Of a stretch of 64,000 bases of DNA, positions 1 through 11,835 are shown one piece after another. The stretch is taken from contig SEMN01000046.1 of the NCBI GenBank assembly GCA_005408345.1, positions 1,178,001-1,242,000 on the forward strand. Reading direction: 5' to 3'. Position 1 is the first letter of the stretch, and each line of letters starts with the position of its first letter. The position numbers were made by a program, and so were the translations under genes. Source of the DNA: Macquaria australasica. Its lineage: Eukaryota > Chordata > Actinopteri > Centrarchiformes > Percichthyidae. The notes beneath the pieces were generated by a model, which ran no database searches, was not told the DNA's origin, and saw only the letters and a program-made list of their open reading frames with translations.

Positions 1-84
1 CACTTGTATGTGAAAGGGGGCAGTCTCAATAATGAACCCACAGAGAATCATCACCTAACTCTATGGAGTGTTTTAGCCTCTTTC

Positions 85-390
85 AGCTCATTGTTTCGCT
101 GTCCCGCCCACAACTTTACTGTTCTGGTTCACTCTCACCGCTATAAAGAATATAGTGGAGAATTTAGCAGCTATAAGAGCCAGATATTCAAAAACAGAGC
201 TAATATTGGACTGAACATTTGACTTGCATTCACCAGATGCCCAAAAAACACAAGTCCAAATAAATGCTAATGGTGTAAATAGACAACTGTTTGCTAACAA
301 GTTTTCTGTCTTAACTTTATGCCAATGTTGTGTTTACAGCTTGTTGTGCTGCCCCCAAATGGCCACTTTAAACAATTAATAATAATTTTG
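85..390 (+). repeat. Dispersed teleost repeat, family B, copy 1
   Basis: This stretch aligns by eye with a second copy at 54860-55112. Shared blocks in the same order include AAAAACAGAGCTA, a segment around TCCAAAT.AATGCTAA, GTGTAAAT followed by CAACTGTTTGCTAACAAGTTT, and GCC.CCAA.TGGCCA near the right end. The two copies differ by many substitutions and small indels, so the insertions are old. I recognise the sequence type as a common noncoding dispersed repeat of percomorph fishes but cannot name its class. No protein is encoded. The ends are approximate. Confidence 0.7.
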
Positions 391-395
391 AAGTG

Positions 396-1554
396 CATTT
401 GTTGTCATGGTTTTCTGTGACTGATGATAGTTGCACACAGATTTAATCAGAGACATTCTCAAAGAGATCTGCATGCTATTTGAAATATTCTCTAATGCAT
501 TGTTTGTCCTTGTGGTATGATAGTGGTATAAGCTATAGCAGCAGTAGAAGATGATGTAATAGTGCCAGAACCTCGTCTTGATTCAATTCGATTCAATTCA
601 CAGTTTCCAATAAAACTCTGTAAAAAGAGATAATACTGGAGGGGAGCCAACAACAACCTGAAGGGTTTCAAGCTCTAATAACCTTTGTTATTGTATGGGA
701 GACGTACTCAAACTACCAAAAGCTTTTGAGCTTGATCCTTAAAACACTTAATAACTTTTTAAGAGGAATTAATGTTCAGAGAAATCGTCCTTCGCTGCAG
801 GCACAAGTGTAAGCTCCACTTTGCTCTGCTTTTATTGTTCCACATCACCGAGATGACCTTCAGAGTTGGGTACACGAGACTGAGCCGGTACATGGGAAAG
901 TATATTAAGTAAGCAGTGGAGGATTTTATGATTGTTCCATTTTCTTTATGTGGACTTAAAGACACCCCATAGATTTGCCAGAGACTGGCCTAATTGTCAT
1001 ATTAGTGAGAGAGGAGAGGCTGCTTTATGGAGTGTGTAGAATCAATGACAGGTGATAGCCTGATGCCGCTTGGATCTACTTCAATCAGCAATAACATAAG
1101 ATGCTGTGCACGGCAGGGATGTGAGGAGGAAAGGGAATTAAGACTAAGACGTGAGAAAGACGGCTGGGATGGAGGATTTAAGGCAAAGATGGAAATGAAC
1201 TCAGCGACTATAAAAAAAAAAGAGGTTGGAGAGGACAAGGCAGGACAAAGAAAATGACAAAAATAATGCACTAATGGGAGCGATGAAGAGAAACAGAGGT
1301 GAAAGAGAGACAAGTGAGGCATTCAAACAGAGAGGGGGAGTCACACCGGACATAAAGAGAGTGAAGCCAAAGAATGTCCGGAATGAGAGAGACAGAAAGA
1401 CAAAGAAACAGAAGAGAGGAAGAGCACAGAGCCAATAGTACACTTGCAATGCCAGATTTATCTCCATACTGAGCCAAGAGTGGACTAGTCTGAAGGACCT
1501 CCTGGCTCTGTACTTGCCTGGTTTGCAACTTATCGAAAGGGATGACATTTTTCT
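396..1554. other. Unique noncoding stretch, no gene seen
   Basis: No exon-like ORF is visible. It contains a short low-complexity ATTCAATTCGATTCAATTCA patch near 580-600 and a strongly purine-rich segment on the plus strand at about 1130-1435 (AGAGAGA, GGAGG and AAAGAAA runs). The short open frames here on both strands are products of that biased composition. If the minus-strand promoter at 51 kb is real, this would be deep intron. Confidence 0.6.
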
Positions 1555-2070
1555 GTGTCTCTTTATTTGTAGGAAATTGGACTCCCTCAGGGGTCAATAC
1601 TTGGACCATTGCGTTTCAGCCTGTACATGTTGTCTCTAGACCACATCAGTCGAAAACACAAGGCACGTTACCATAATTATGCTGATGACACACTGTTATA
1701 CAGTAACCATTCTTGTCCCCTGGAGGCCTAAACCTTCTTAAGTCACTGGTTGAATGCATTAAAGACTTAAAGAACTGGATGTCACACATCTTCCTGCAAC
1801 CCAACAAAGACAAAACCAAATTCCTGTTATTGGTCCTGAGCCTCTGTGGCAGGATATGTGTTCTCATTAGCCTCTGTCTCGCTGGAAGTACAGTACCACA
1901 AAGGTCATAAATCTGGGTATTTTTTGTTGATTGTGACCTTATGTTCCAGAGCTACATTGCCAATAAAAGAAAAAACTGTCTTTTATCATTTTAAGAATAT
2001 ATCTAGAGGAAAAAGGCTTCTCAATAGATGCAGACAAATGTACAAGCGCTCATTTGGTGTTGGTTGAACC
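1555..2070 (+). pseudogene. Degenerate non-LTR retrotransposon (LINE) reverse-transcriptase fragment
   Basis: Translating the plus strand across frames gives recognisable reverse-transcriptase blocks in the right order. From 1579 there is GLPQGSILGP, the conserved finger/palm motif. Around 1678-1690 there is NYADDTLLY, the catalytic YADD box. Then come KDLKNWMSHIFLQPNKDKT (about 1760-1815) and, from about 1905, a broken NLGIFC.L block followed by traces of the thumb region (KTVFYHFKNISR). Stops and frame changes separate the blocks (for example a TAA after CPLEA near 1730), so this is a dead fragment. The motif style (YADDT, then the W..NFLQLN.DKTE type block, then the LG..FD type block) matches the L2/CR1/Rex1 group of vertebrate LINEs. 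I cannot choose between those clades. No endonuclease domain is present. Confidence 0.85.
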
Positions 2071-2157
2071 GTATCACCAGACAACATTGTTGATACTGGA
2101 CAATTCTGCAAAACCCAGAGCCCAAAAAAATCTTGCTTTCTTCAATATCTGCAGTTC

Positions 2158-2250
2158 GTGGTTATGGCAAATGAAGTATAGTTTGGTTAAGATTAGGCAA
2201 GTAAAACACTTTGTTAAGGTTAATGAAGAACCATGGTTATTGTTAATAAA
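2158..2250 (+). repeat. GGTTA-rich dispersed repeat
   Basis: The segment contains spaced GGTTATGG, GGTTAAGATTAGGCAA, GTTAAGGTTAATGAAG and ATGGTTA units, resembling a fish repeat built from GGTTAGG-like modules followed by CAACAAAACCACTT-type spacers. It sits between the LINE fragment and the next repeat. The copy is degenerate and its ends are approximate. No coding capacity is seen. Confidence 0.5.
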
Positions 2251-2256
2251 AATGTC

Positions 2257-2600
2257 CTAAAGGGGATCTCTGCTCATTTTACACATCAAAGTCTCTTTAC
2301 AGGTCTTGGGAAGTACTACTGCACATGTGAAAAAAGTTGTATAAAGCCATTTGTGGCTCCAGAGGGAGCTGTGTGAAATCTGTAAAATTGCCTCAAGTGT
2401 TGTTTGTCGGGGCTGAAGACTATAAGTTTGAAAATGAATAAATTCTGGGAGTTGGAAAGAAGTGAGCACGCTCCTCATCTCTGCTTGAGGCTAGCGGCTA
2501 GAGGCTACATTAGCAACTACTAGCATTACACACCCAGATCTCCAAAAGAAACTGTTGGTGGTCGAGTTGCATTGTGGGGAATGTGAGTCTGTCAGTGTTA
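2257..2600 (+). repeat. Dispersed teleost repeat (single copy in window)
   Basis: The text around 2350-2400 (TGTGGCTCCAGAGGGAGC and the following GTGTGAAATCTGTAAAATTGCC) is one I recognise as a recurrent noncoding repeat in percomorph genomes, probably a nonautonomous DNA element. It lies between two LINE-like fragments (1555-2070 and 2935-3165), consistent with insertion into or beside an older LINE. No second copy was seen in this window, so the call rests on recall of the family and not on internal evidence. Confidence 0.45.
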
Positions 2601-2934
2601 TAGGAGTGCAATGCTAAATCAGGGGGAGTACTCTTTTAATTGCAGGTCTTTTGTGGCAAGACGTGGGTTTCCTGCATGAAAGTCAAATATGCTGCATGCC
2701 CGTCCACCACCCTGACCTCTACACCCTTACTTTCAGCTTTACTATATAAAGTGCATGGTACTTCCTGCGCTGGTACTGAATATTGGCATCGGACCTTAAT
2801 CTTGAGGTATGGACAGCATTTTTAGGGATACTGGGCTGGTTGGTTATTCTTTTGAAACACCCTCCCCACTGGTCTACCAAAAAACAAAAACAAAAAACAA
2901 AAAAAACAAAGGGGGCTAACTACAGTTCATTAAA

Positions 2935-3165
2935 AAAGCCACTGTCAGGGTCATTGATCACATCTCACCTGTCACTTATCACTTGGCTGCCAGTTAGTTT
3001 CAGAGTTGATTACAATATTTTACCTCTATAAAGCCCTACTGTTCCACAGTCATTACCTCTCTGACCTGCTTACTCCATATGCACATACAGTATCAGACCT
3101 CATTTGTCACCTGACACCGGCCCTCTGGTTGTTGGTAAAATCAAGTTGACAAAGCAGGTTTTGTT
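2935..3165 (+). pseudogene. LINE C-terminal coding fragment
   Basis: A plus-strand frame reads HLSLITWLPVSFRVDYNILPL at about 2965-3028. This matches the conserved block downstream of the reverse transcriptase in vertebrate L2/CR1/Rex1-type LINEs (consensus style H-x5-LHWLPV--RI-FKI). Past a stop and a frame change, fragments such as KALL and a SDLLTPYA-like string (about 3030-3085) continue that block. Order and orientation agree with the fragment at 1555-2070, so both may come from one insertion split by later repeats. It is inactive. Confidence 0.7.
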
Positions 3166-3329
3166 TTTTTTGTTGTTTTGGTCCTGGCAGCTGGGATATA
3201 TTGCCATATTGTATTAGATGTGTTACAACATTAACAATGTAAAAAAGCAGACTGAAAACATTTGTTTTCCCCGGTGCATTTGATTAGTTTTGTCGTGTTT
3301 GTGTTTTAAACTGCATCTGATTGTTCTCG

Positions 3330-3410
3330 TTGTTTGTTTGCGCGCTGTATCTCCCCTACAGTAAAATGTTCTATATGAATAAAGATTTCTTTGCTTTGCT
3401 TTCCTGAAAA
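3330..3410 (+). repeat. Possible LINE 3' tail with TTTGC repeats
   Basis: The block TATGAATAAAGATTTC is followed by CTTTGCTTTGCTTTCC, an AATAAA-like signal next to a short tandem pentamer. LINEs of the CR1/L2/RTE groups end in short tandem repeats after a terminal stem, so this could be the 3' end of the element represented at 1555-3165. The evidence is position and composition only. Confidence 0.4.
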
Positions 3411-5439
3411 CCACCTTGAATCTGCTCTGCTGACCCCAGTCAGTTAACCTCTTCCCTGACTCCCTGACATAGATGCGCATATACATAAGCACATACACTA
3501 TATACTCTACACATGCACACAACTAAACAACTAAAACACACATCTCCTCTGGGCATTGTGTCTTCACTTAAGCTAAACCCCTTCTATCTCTCTCAGGCTT
3601 AATGTAAAAACGATGTAGAAATTCCCTCCACTAGAGTGAAATGCACACATGATTTCTTCCCTTTGCTTGAGACTTGAGTGACCCGGGGTCTGTTTACTAG
3701 ATATTTGCATCACCATGAAATCCTGGAGCCTCAATAACATCGCACATATTTAAAGAGAGCGAGCGAGAGAGAAAAGGTCGAGAGAAAAAGAAGAGGGGGA
3801 GTGCACAGTAACTGAAAAATGAAGAATGACCTTTGCACACAGAACGCTGATTTTCCCATGCGCTGAGAAACACCATGGATTTATGTAGTGGGAAATATGT
3901 GTGCAGTAGGACAAAACATCTCTATAACACTCCTCTTTTATCAGAATCAGACCATGAGAACATGTCCTCTGTCTCTGCTACCTGACAGTGAGGCCGGTTA
4001 CATCGGTTAGTACAGTATCTTCTTTATACAGCACCATGTGTCTAATGGATATATAATTTCAGGGGATTTAAAGGTTGGTGCTGGAATAAGATAATCTCTG
4101 ACTCTTTCTCTCTGCAGTGGATATGTTCCCATTAGCGGGCGAGAGGTAGCCCGACTAAAGAGCGCTGGATGACAGAGCAGTAATGTAATACCTGTAATAG
4201 CTTATTGTTGATGAATGGATATCTTTGAGAATTACTGGAGCTCTCCCCGGAGTTGTGTCACTGTCATTAACCTTCACAGTCCTCAAAATTACAGACACCA
4301 GGAGAGAGAGGAGCTTTAGTTGCAATCTAGAAGGAGTAGAACAAAGATTTTGCAGCGCCGTCAGACAACGTCTGCATGAGTCTGCAGGTTAATTATAGGA
4401 CTGTGTTTCAGGAGGAAGACTCTCCAAGAAAGAGCGCTCAGATAAATCTTTCATTCCCCGTACCGCGCATATCTTTTATTTTTCTACCCTCCATGTTACT
4501 TCGCCTTGCTTCTCTCATCTTTCAAGCTTCAACATGCTTCACGAGACGAGGAGAAACATCATGTCACATCACAACAGTGGAGACAGGCCTGACCTTTGGC
4601 CTCCCACCAGTTTACAACCATCATTAGCAGGGCAGGGATCAGGGGCCAAGGCCATAAATCACTCTCAAACCATCCATGTAGGAGGAACCCAGCTACACTG
4701 CAGTAGAAATGAAAAGAAAATACACTCTGAGACTGACAGAAGGCTAAAAGCAACTCCATCCATCACTGGCTGGAGGCTCCATAAAGCCAGTAAAGGAAAA
4801 CACACAAGGCGATAATCTCCAGCATGGTTATAAATAATACAGAAACCTTGCTAATGGCAATAAAAGGTTCTGTAGCATAACAGAATCCTTCTTGATGTGA
4901 TTATTCGGCTAAAATTCCCCCAAGGACATGTATTATCTTGCATAAATACTCAGGAGTAACTCAATAGGGCAATATGTTCCCAACCAGAGACTGTTTGCCC
5001 TTTTTGCTTGTGAATCAGGAGGAGAGGTGGATTTATTGTAATGGCAACAAGTGACTGTCAGTGGGGGTACAAGGTCAGGTGGCGGGCAAAAATAGAACAT
5101 TTGGGGGAAAGTTGAGGGCACTGAATAATGAAAACAGACTCTGCAGACTGTACTGCACATTTCTGCACAATAAGGCAACTACCTATAGTGTCTGGTAACA
5201 GAAGGTATCGAGAAAAACAGGTGGGGAATGCAAACTCTGAAAATAATGAGCCCTAATGTGAAGAAACTGTGTTTTAGGATTGTGATACCAATATCGTAGT
5301 CGTGCAGTAATGCCTCAACCTGCTTGGCCATCAGAAAAAAACATGTTTGTCATTTGATTCTGTCGGTATCACCCCTTTCCAGATGGTTTCTTATTGCAGA
5401 TGTGTGAACTAATTTTCTCATTTAAAGTGCTCAATTAGC
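3411..5439. other. Unique noncoding stretch, no gene seen
   Basis: This is mixed-composition unique DNA with short GA-rich tracts (about 3755-3800). No splice-flanked coding frame or recognised repeat was found. The open frames at 4376-4815 do not resemble any family I know and overlap each other in different frames. A 16-base string at 4895-4910 recurs at 28276-28291 (see findings). Confidence 0.6.
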
Positions 5440-5890
5440 TAATGTAAAAGAGGCCACATGTTTAGCACGGCTTAGCCTGTTTAAATTACACCTACATTAG
5501 TTGTTGTAAGTCTTACCCCTGTGTGATTGGACATTGGGATTTTACGAGGGGTTATGTGCCGGACTATTTCTTGGCCGGGACTAGTTAATCCCAGGGGTCT
5601 TGTTGTCACTGTGAGGTTGCCAGGCAACCAGCAGAGACTTCAGGAAGTCACTTTGCCCGGCCAATAAATAGTCTGCCAGTTAACCCCTCCTAAAACAAAT
5701 GAGCTATAACATGTTAATTTGTTTTAGAGCTTTTAGATTTGATGCTGTTTCACTGTGTTGCTGGTCTTTATGCTAGGCTAAGCTAACCGGCTGCTGGCTG
5801 TAGCTTTATGCTGTATTTAACAGACAGATATGACAGCAATACAGATCTTATCACATAACTCTCAGGAGGAACGCGTATAAGCAGACTCTT
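5440..5890 (+). mobile_element. Foldback-type nonautonomous repeat, family A, copy 1
   Basis: This copy contains an imperfect inverted repeat: 5540-5579 pairs with 5656-5695, about 34 of 40 positions complementary by eye. Between the arms lies the perfect palindrome GGTTGCCAGGCAACC (5615-5629). To the right is a tail shared with copies at 19400-19900 and 58215-58505: ACATGTTAAT, GAGCTTTTAG, TCTTTATGCTAGGCTAAGCTAAC, and CCCAAAATAT near the end. I recognise it as a common percomorph foldback/MITE-like element. It has no coding capacity and was presumably mobilised by enzymes encoded elsewhere. The outer ends are approximate. Confidence 0.8.
5615..5629. promoter_or_regulatory. X-box-like (RFX) palindrome inside repeat copy 1
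   Basis: GGTTGCCAGGCAACC is a perfect 7-bp inverted repeat with a one-base spacer. It fits the relaxed RFX X-box pattern RYYNCC-N(1-3)-RGNAAC. The corresponding part of copy 2 has a similar motif at 19542-19555. Whether RFX proteins bind here is inference. Confidence 0.4.
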
Positions 5891-6934
5891 CCCAAAATAT
5901 CACACTATTCCTGCAGATCTGCATTCACCATGAGGAATAACAACTGGCCTTAAAAAAGTGGCCTTGTCTCTTAAACACAGCAAAAGTGGTTGAACAAAGC
6001 ATTTGCAAGGTCAGATTGTACAATACACAGATCATTTTGGATAATATATGTGTGAAAGGGCAGCACGACATTGTCTATCTAAGTGATTCTGTTAGAGAGC
6101 AGAAAGGAGCGGTGAGGAGAGGAGGATAGAGATGTGGAAGGAACACGGAGGTCTGTATACATTTTGGGCTTCACAACAACATCTCTGCATTTTAATGGTG
6201 TTTACCTTCTCTTCCTCCATCTTCCCTTCCTGCACAGTGCATGAAACTCTGCCAAAACGAAGCCACTGCTTGGTTTCTGCTGGCAAGATTGACATATTCC
6301 GTACAAAGTTGATGGTGAAATAATTCACTGTGCAGAATCGCTATATAAGCCACGAGCTATACCATTCAGACATAATATGTCCCTCCCTTTTATTTATAAT
6401 GGCAAATTTCACAGGAAAATCATCTTGTCAAGCGCTCCACTGTGAACGCCCCCATCATAAACAGTATCTAAAAGCAATTTTCTCTTTCCCGACAGAGACA
6501 GGGAGGTGCAGTATCTTCTCCCTGCGGAAGTCCGACAGAGCAGCGCTGGCACTGGTAAAGATAGAAAAGTGTACCTGCAAGTCCCCAGCCTTTGATTTCA
6601 CACTGACGCTCACGTACACATGCACCCAGGCTGTAGATGTGCATGCACGCTTGCACACACACTCAAACTCAGTATACTATCAGCATCCAGGACTCACACA
6701 TGCATCTCTCTCCCCTTCTTTCCTCTTTTCACCATCTCCTCTCACCTTCTTTTTTCCCCCTACCACCCTATCTTCACTCACCACAAATCAGCCACCTGCT
6801 CATCCAATTTAGTCTGATAAATTCCACCTGTATCAATTTCAATACAAGTTCACACACTACAGTTACTCTGGGTTACCTTTTCTGCTTTATCTCTCCCTGT
6901 TGCTTTGAATGTCACATCTCATGTGGCATACAGG

Positions 6935-6965
6935 CACACACACACACACACACACTCACACACTG
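6935..6965. repeat. (CA)n microsatellite
   Basis: There are about ten uninterrupted CA units, followed by a T interruption and a few more units. Confidence 0.95.
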
Positions 6966-7094
6966 CGGTGTCAATCAACAGACATCTCCAGTTGACAACT
7001 GAGTCTGTGCACACAAGGCAGCTGTGAACAAAGACACATGCCTGCATGTGTGCCGAGCAGTAGATCCAAATTCAAAACAAACAAACAGAAATAA

Positions 7095-7112
7095 ACACAC
7101 ACACACACACAC
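7095..7112. repeat. (AC)9 microsatellite
   Basis: Nine uninterrupted AC units. Confidence 0.95.
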
Positions 7113-10100
7113 TATCATTGCATTGCAGGCATAACTCCCAGGCCTGGCTGTGTGCAAGTTTGATCCCTCTCACCGTGTCTGAGAGGCATGTTAATCAGCG
7201 AAGGAGGCTGCCAGCTCAGCCATATATGTCTCTATCTCTCTTGCTCTCACTCCCTGCGTCTCTCTGCTTCTATCTGCATCTATTCTCTCCAATCTGTCTT
7301 CGCTCTTGTCAGACCCCCGTTTCTCCACCTCTACCTCATTGCATTTATCTCACATTCCTCTCCTTCTCCTCCTGTTCTTGCATGAGCTCTCATCCCATCA
7401 CAGCAAATCATGTCTTTCTTTTTGCTCCTACATTTTAATGCATCTCCCCCCTGGGTTAGACTGATGGGATTTAAGACACTAAAGACTGGATGGTTTATTT
7501 AGAAGGGCTCAGTGAAGATCTCTCAGTTTTTACCCACCAGCCTGACATTTCATTGCCCTATTCTTTCCCTTCCTTCTGCCGACCTCCCCTCCTCTCCCAC
7601 CCCTCCGCTACGAGGCTTTGGGATCTGTTTGTGCCCATGTTAAAGTGGATTTGGTTATGGTGACTGGATCAGGGTGGGTGGCTGTGGGATGCTGGATGAG
7701 TTTCACAGGACGAGTTTTAAAGAACGAGCTTTGAAAGCTGTAGGGCAGAGAGGAAGAGGAAGGTAGGATGGGAAGAGGAGAGAGAATTGTGCGGAGAGAG
7801 ATATAACAGTTATGTGTTTACAGAGGCGGATCCTAAGGAGATTTCTACTCAAGCACTCAGTTATAAGTCATGAGGTTGGGGAGTGAAGGGAGGTGGTCAT
7901 CTCAGTGCAGACAGCGATAACAATGGTGAGACAGATGAGGGAGGGAGTAGAGCGAAGGGGGGGACAGAAAAGGGGAAATTAGAAGAGAAGGAGAACATGA
8001 AGAAGTGTGGTGAGGGCGGTCAATTTAGAGAGAAGAACGTGCCCATTCAATAGCTCCACATGTGTAGAGTGCACACACAAAAGAGGCCTTTCAGCTTTAT
8101 TAAACAATGGTGCAAGGCTGAGACACAAATTAAAAGAGATGTTGCTTCCTTGACCTGAATAACCCAGGCAGACGGTCAAAGAAGACGTGTTATGGTTAAC
8201 AGCTTCTTTTCTTTATTTTACCCCATAAGGCTCTTGGCCTCCATCCGTCGCGTCGCACTTAAAAATAAATGCATTCACGTGACACACTTCAGAGATAACA
8301 TCTCAATGGGGTTTTCTCTGCTCAGTCACCCAGTAACATCAATTCCTATTTGCATAAAACTGGAACAACCTCGAGCCCCCTGCGCCAGGTCTACGATCGC
8401 AGGGATGTTCAACAATGTCATTTAGTACCTGGCATCTCATGGAGCAGATCAAATCAATAAAAGCCATTTCCCTGGGAAGTCAATGGCCCCCGCTCTAGTT
8501 GTCAAGTTAATTCAATAAAGAGACGAAGAAACAACGAGCGCAGAGCGATATTTTGGTGAGCTCTCACTTATATGACACGGAACTAACACGAGAAAAACAG
8601 CTCAGGTAAGGTATGCGAGACATTCAGAGTATTGATTGTGACGGCTGGAGCACAATACATGCTCAGGGAGATGTGAGGTTGAAAGGCTGTAAGGTTGAGC
8701 TGTTGTCTCTGTGTTACCTGTCATGAAGTCAGTGGAGAGGAATGAAGCAGCTCATGTGGGCCTTTTAAATCCCGCATAACAAAAAAACAAGAATCCAACA
8801 TACGGCTCCATCAGCTCTCTCTCACATCTCCCCATTAAAGCGCTGGTCTAGTACATAGATTCTTTGTGCTCCTTCCACTCCGGCAGATTGGTAGCTACAG
8901 ACATTATTTTGTTCTCTGAATAACAGGGTAAGTGGCTCGTTCATTGATTGGTCTTTCTCTGGGCTTTTGAGCAACAGGGTATGACACTGTGGAGCCAAAC
9001 AGACAGGAGACTAACCCCCTGCTGCGACTGTTGACAGAGGCTGCCATTTAAAAACACTGAGAAGAGGACAAACAACAAGGCGCTGAGGAAAAATGACCGG
9101 CTTGGTTTCACCAGAATTTTTCCTCCAACACTCTCATCCTGCTGGAATATCCTAACAAATTCTCCAGAGTTTAGCTTTACCCCAAAAAGATATGAGGGGA
9201 ATGCTTTAGGGAATTGTTGTCCAATTTTGCATGTGAGGAAAATTCCTCCTTTGGATACTCTTACAGAGTTGTATATCCTCAATCTGTGATGTTCAGTCAG
9301 TTCCAGGAGCTTTTGTGATGAAGCAATTTGCATGTGCCCACTTTCCTTAAAACCAGCTTGGTCTTCTTGTGCTGAAGTTTGCTACATTTTCCAGAGTGAC
9401 TGTGAACAGCCCTGAGAGAATGTAAATATGATGCATTGAGTATGTGTAGGTGGACACACGGAAAGATGTAGTACAGTTACAAACCCCTCAAAAAACACAA
9501 CATGGCCTTGGGCTGTACTTCTTTATGGACTATAGTGGCTCCTGTGAGTGGTGAAACTGGTATCACGGCCTCTTTTCAAAATGTCTGCCTGCGTGTTAGA
9601 CTAGAAACTCAAGTCCTTGCTGTCTGATTGTGATTGACACAAATTCAGTTAAATTCAGACAGTCTTGTCATTGTTTATTGAGAAAGAAATATAGTTGAAT
9701 TTGGTATTTAATGGCTACATTCAAGCAGCTTTCCTGCCCACTCAGAGAACCACCTCATACTGGGAAAAAAACAAAACCACCCTGTGGGAACTGAGTGAAT
9801 GGAGCCAAGGCCTCCCATTGTTGTTCAGTGTCGGCTGCACACATGACAACACACTATATGATGGTGCAAAATGCCTGATATATCATATATATAAGTGATA
9901 ATGGCAACACATAATCCACAAAAGAGCTTAAATTGAATAATGTATGTATATGTATGTGTATATAATGGGTGCGTGTTCAGCTGGTCAGTTAACAGCAGGT
10001 AGCAGCAGCTGATGATCAGCTGATCTGCGCTGCACATGTTCTTGTTTCCGCATGAACATACGCTAGGAGCTCCATAAGGTGACACTTAACATTTCTGTTT

Positions 10101-11161
10101 TTGTTGTTTGATCATTTATCTGCTGTTAAACTGAGTAAAAAATATTTCATTCTGCTGCTAAAATCTTGATGTTTTGCCACGCCGTCTACCTGTGGCGACA
10201 CGAATAAACAAAAAACAAAAACAAAAAACACAGGAAAAACTAATTACAAAGTGACAGCTGTTCAGTTATGATGGATTTTGTGAAAACCTTACAAAAGAGT
10301 ATGTAGTATGTGGTTCTTTATGAATCCTCATGCAAGTCCAAACACTGCCAAAAAAATAAATAACTGTTAACACTGTGAGAAGTACCATAAAGATTTTGGC
10401 ACACATGGACGTAGAGAGCATGCGCTGCACTGTCAGTTCACATAGCAATTAGAAGTGAAGCAATGCTCCGGGCCTGGATTGATCCTTCAACAACAACCTG
10501 CCTATTTATTGACAGATCTCCGGGGTTTCACTGCTGCACAGATGCCCTGAGGCCACTTTGTCGGGCCCCAGCTTTTTCTCTCTCTCTGTCTCTCTCCCAT
10601 TCTCCCTGCTCTCTGTGGCCACGTGAGAAACAGCACTATTCAATATTCCCTTGCCAATGTCAGGCTTGGTTTTCCTATCAACAAAGAAGTCTAGCCTCAG
10701 AGCATGAAGGCTGTTATTATTTAATTCTAGCACCGGCATAACAGTTTTATTAAGACCTACTTTGCCTCTGGAGCAGAGGGTTTGACTCCCCTTTCAAATT
10801 CAATACCATGTCTGAATATAACTTCTTGCATTCATATGATGTGCAAATTGCATTTCTGACAGAAACACAATGCAATATTCAATGTGTTTTCCAAATATGG
10901 ACACGTATTAAAAGTTACATCCAACTGGGTTTTTGACAGTTTAACCAACCTAAACTGAAAGTAAATGTGCCTGAAATGTCAGTAATAGGCTCTAATTTCA
11001 CAGGAAAACTGTGTGTGCACACAACTAAGGAAAATACAGTAGTTCAAAGTTGAACCTGGAAGCTGTCATCAATAATTTTCACCTTAGTTTTCTATTCGAA
11101 ATAAGTTTGGCTAACCTGACAGTTTGTTTAAAACCTGTATAATTATCTTCCTGTATTTCCT

Positions 11162-11835
11162 TCTAAGGCTGTCACTTTTAATTTGAAATTTTAACTAATG
11201 GAGCTAGTTCAGGCAGTCAACTCGAGCTGCACTGCTATACACACGTGACATACCTCACTCTCCACAACCATCTACCAAACACACCCTCCCAATTTGGCGG
11301 TCTATTTAAACTGCAAAATTTCAATGTCAATGCCACTGCTGCCCTGCATCTGTATTGCCGCTTGTTCTTTCAGCTCCACCACCACCCCAGCAGCTATAAT
11401 AAACATTTCAAATGTGAGCTGTCTGACTGAGCTGTTTTAATCTGGAAACATTTCCACATTTGATCTGTAATACTCTAATACATGCCCATCCTATCAGCAA
11501 ACTATGCTATTGTTGTTCTCTTTGCTAATATAAAATGGAGAAAACTAGCAAGCTGTGCTGAACGGATAATCATCCCACTAAACATCTGAGAAGCAATGTG
11601 TGGAAGCGTTTTGGATTTGACTCCACAGATGGAAAAATCATGGGTAAAGTTTAGGCAATTTGCTGAATTTGTACAGGAAAATGCAGCTGCCTTACAATAA
11701 CGTTAGCTTGTAGTAGTTCAAGGTTAGACTACGCTGGTTGTGTTCAAGTTAATCCGAATGAATTAACGCTACGTGTTAACTAGTTCTAATTATATCGTTC
11801 CACCTTGATTTTTTTGGAAAAGAGACAACCCTAGT
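11162..11835. mobile_element. hAT-like DNA transposon remnant, internally deleted
   Basis: The proposed ends are CTAAGGCTGTCAC (11163-11175) and GAGACAACCCTAG (11822-11834), which are inverted complements at 10 of 13 positions and resemble the TAGGG-TGTC-type termini of hAT elements. They are flanked by TATTTCCT (11154-11161) and TATTTCCC (11836-11843), a 7-of-8 match that would be the 8-bp target-site duplication expected of hAT insertion. Inside, on the plus strand at about 11592-11650, a short frame reads SNVWKRFGFDSTDGKIMGK. This is similar in style to the start of the BED zinc-finger region of fish hAT transposases, and it then hits a stop. At 674 bp the element is far too short to encode a transposase (typically 600 or more residues), so it is a nonautonomous or decayed copy. 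Confidence 0.65.

Larger units (their letters stand above)
5891..11153. other. Long noncoding stretch with microsatellites
   Basis: No gene is recognised. It holds two (CA)n microsatellites (about 6935-6965 and 7095-7112), a pyrimidine-rich plus-strand segment at about 6690-6790 and 7210-7385, and a purine-rich segment at about 7740-7990. The longest open frames (plus strand 6330-6812, minus strand 8941-9333) resemble no protein family I know and have no convincing splice context. The unique block at about 8430-8560 could be a conserved noncoding element, but this is untested. Confidence 0.6.
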
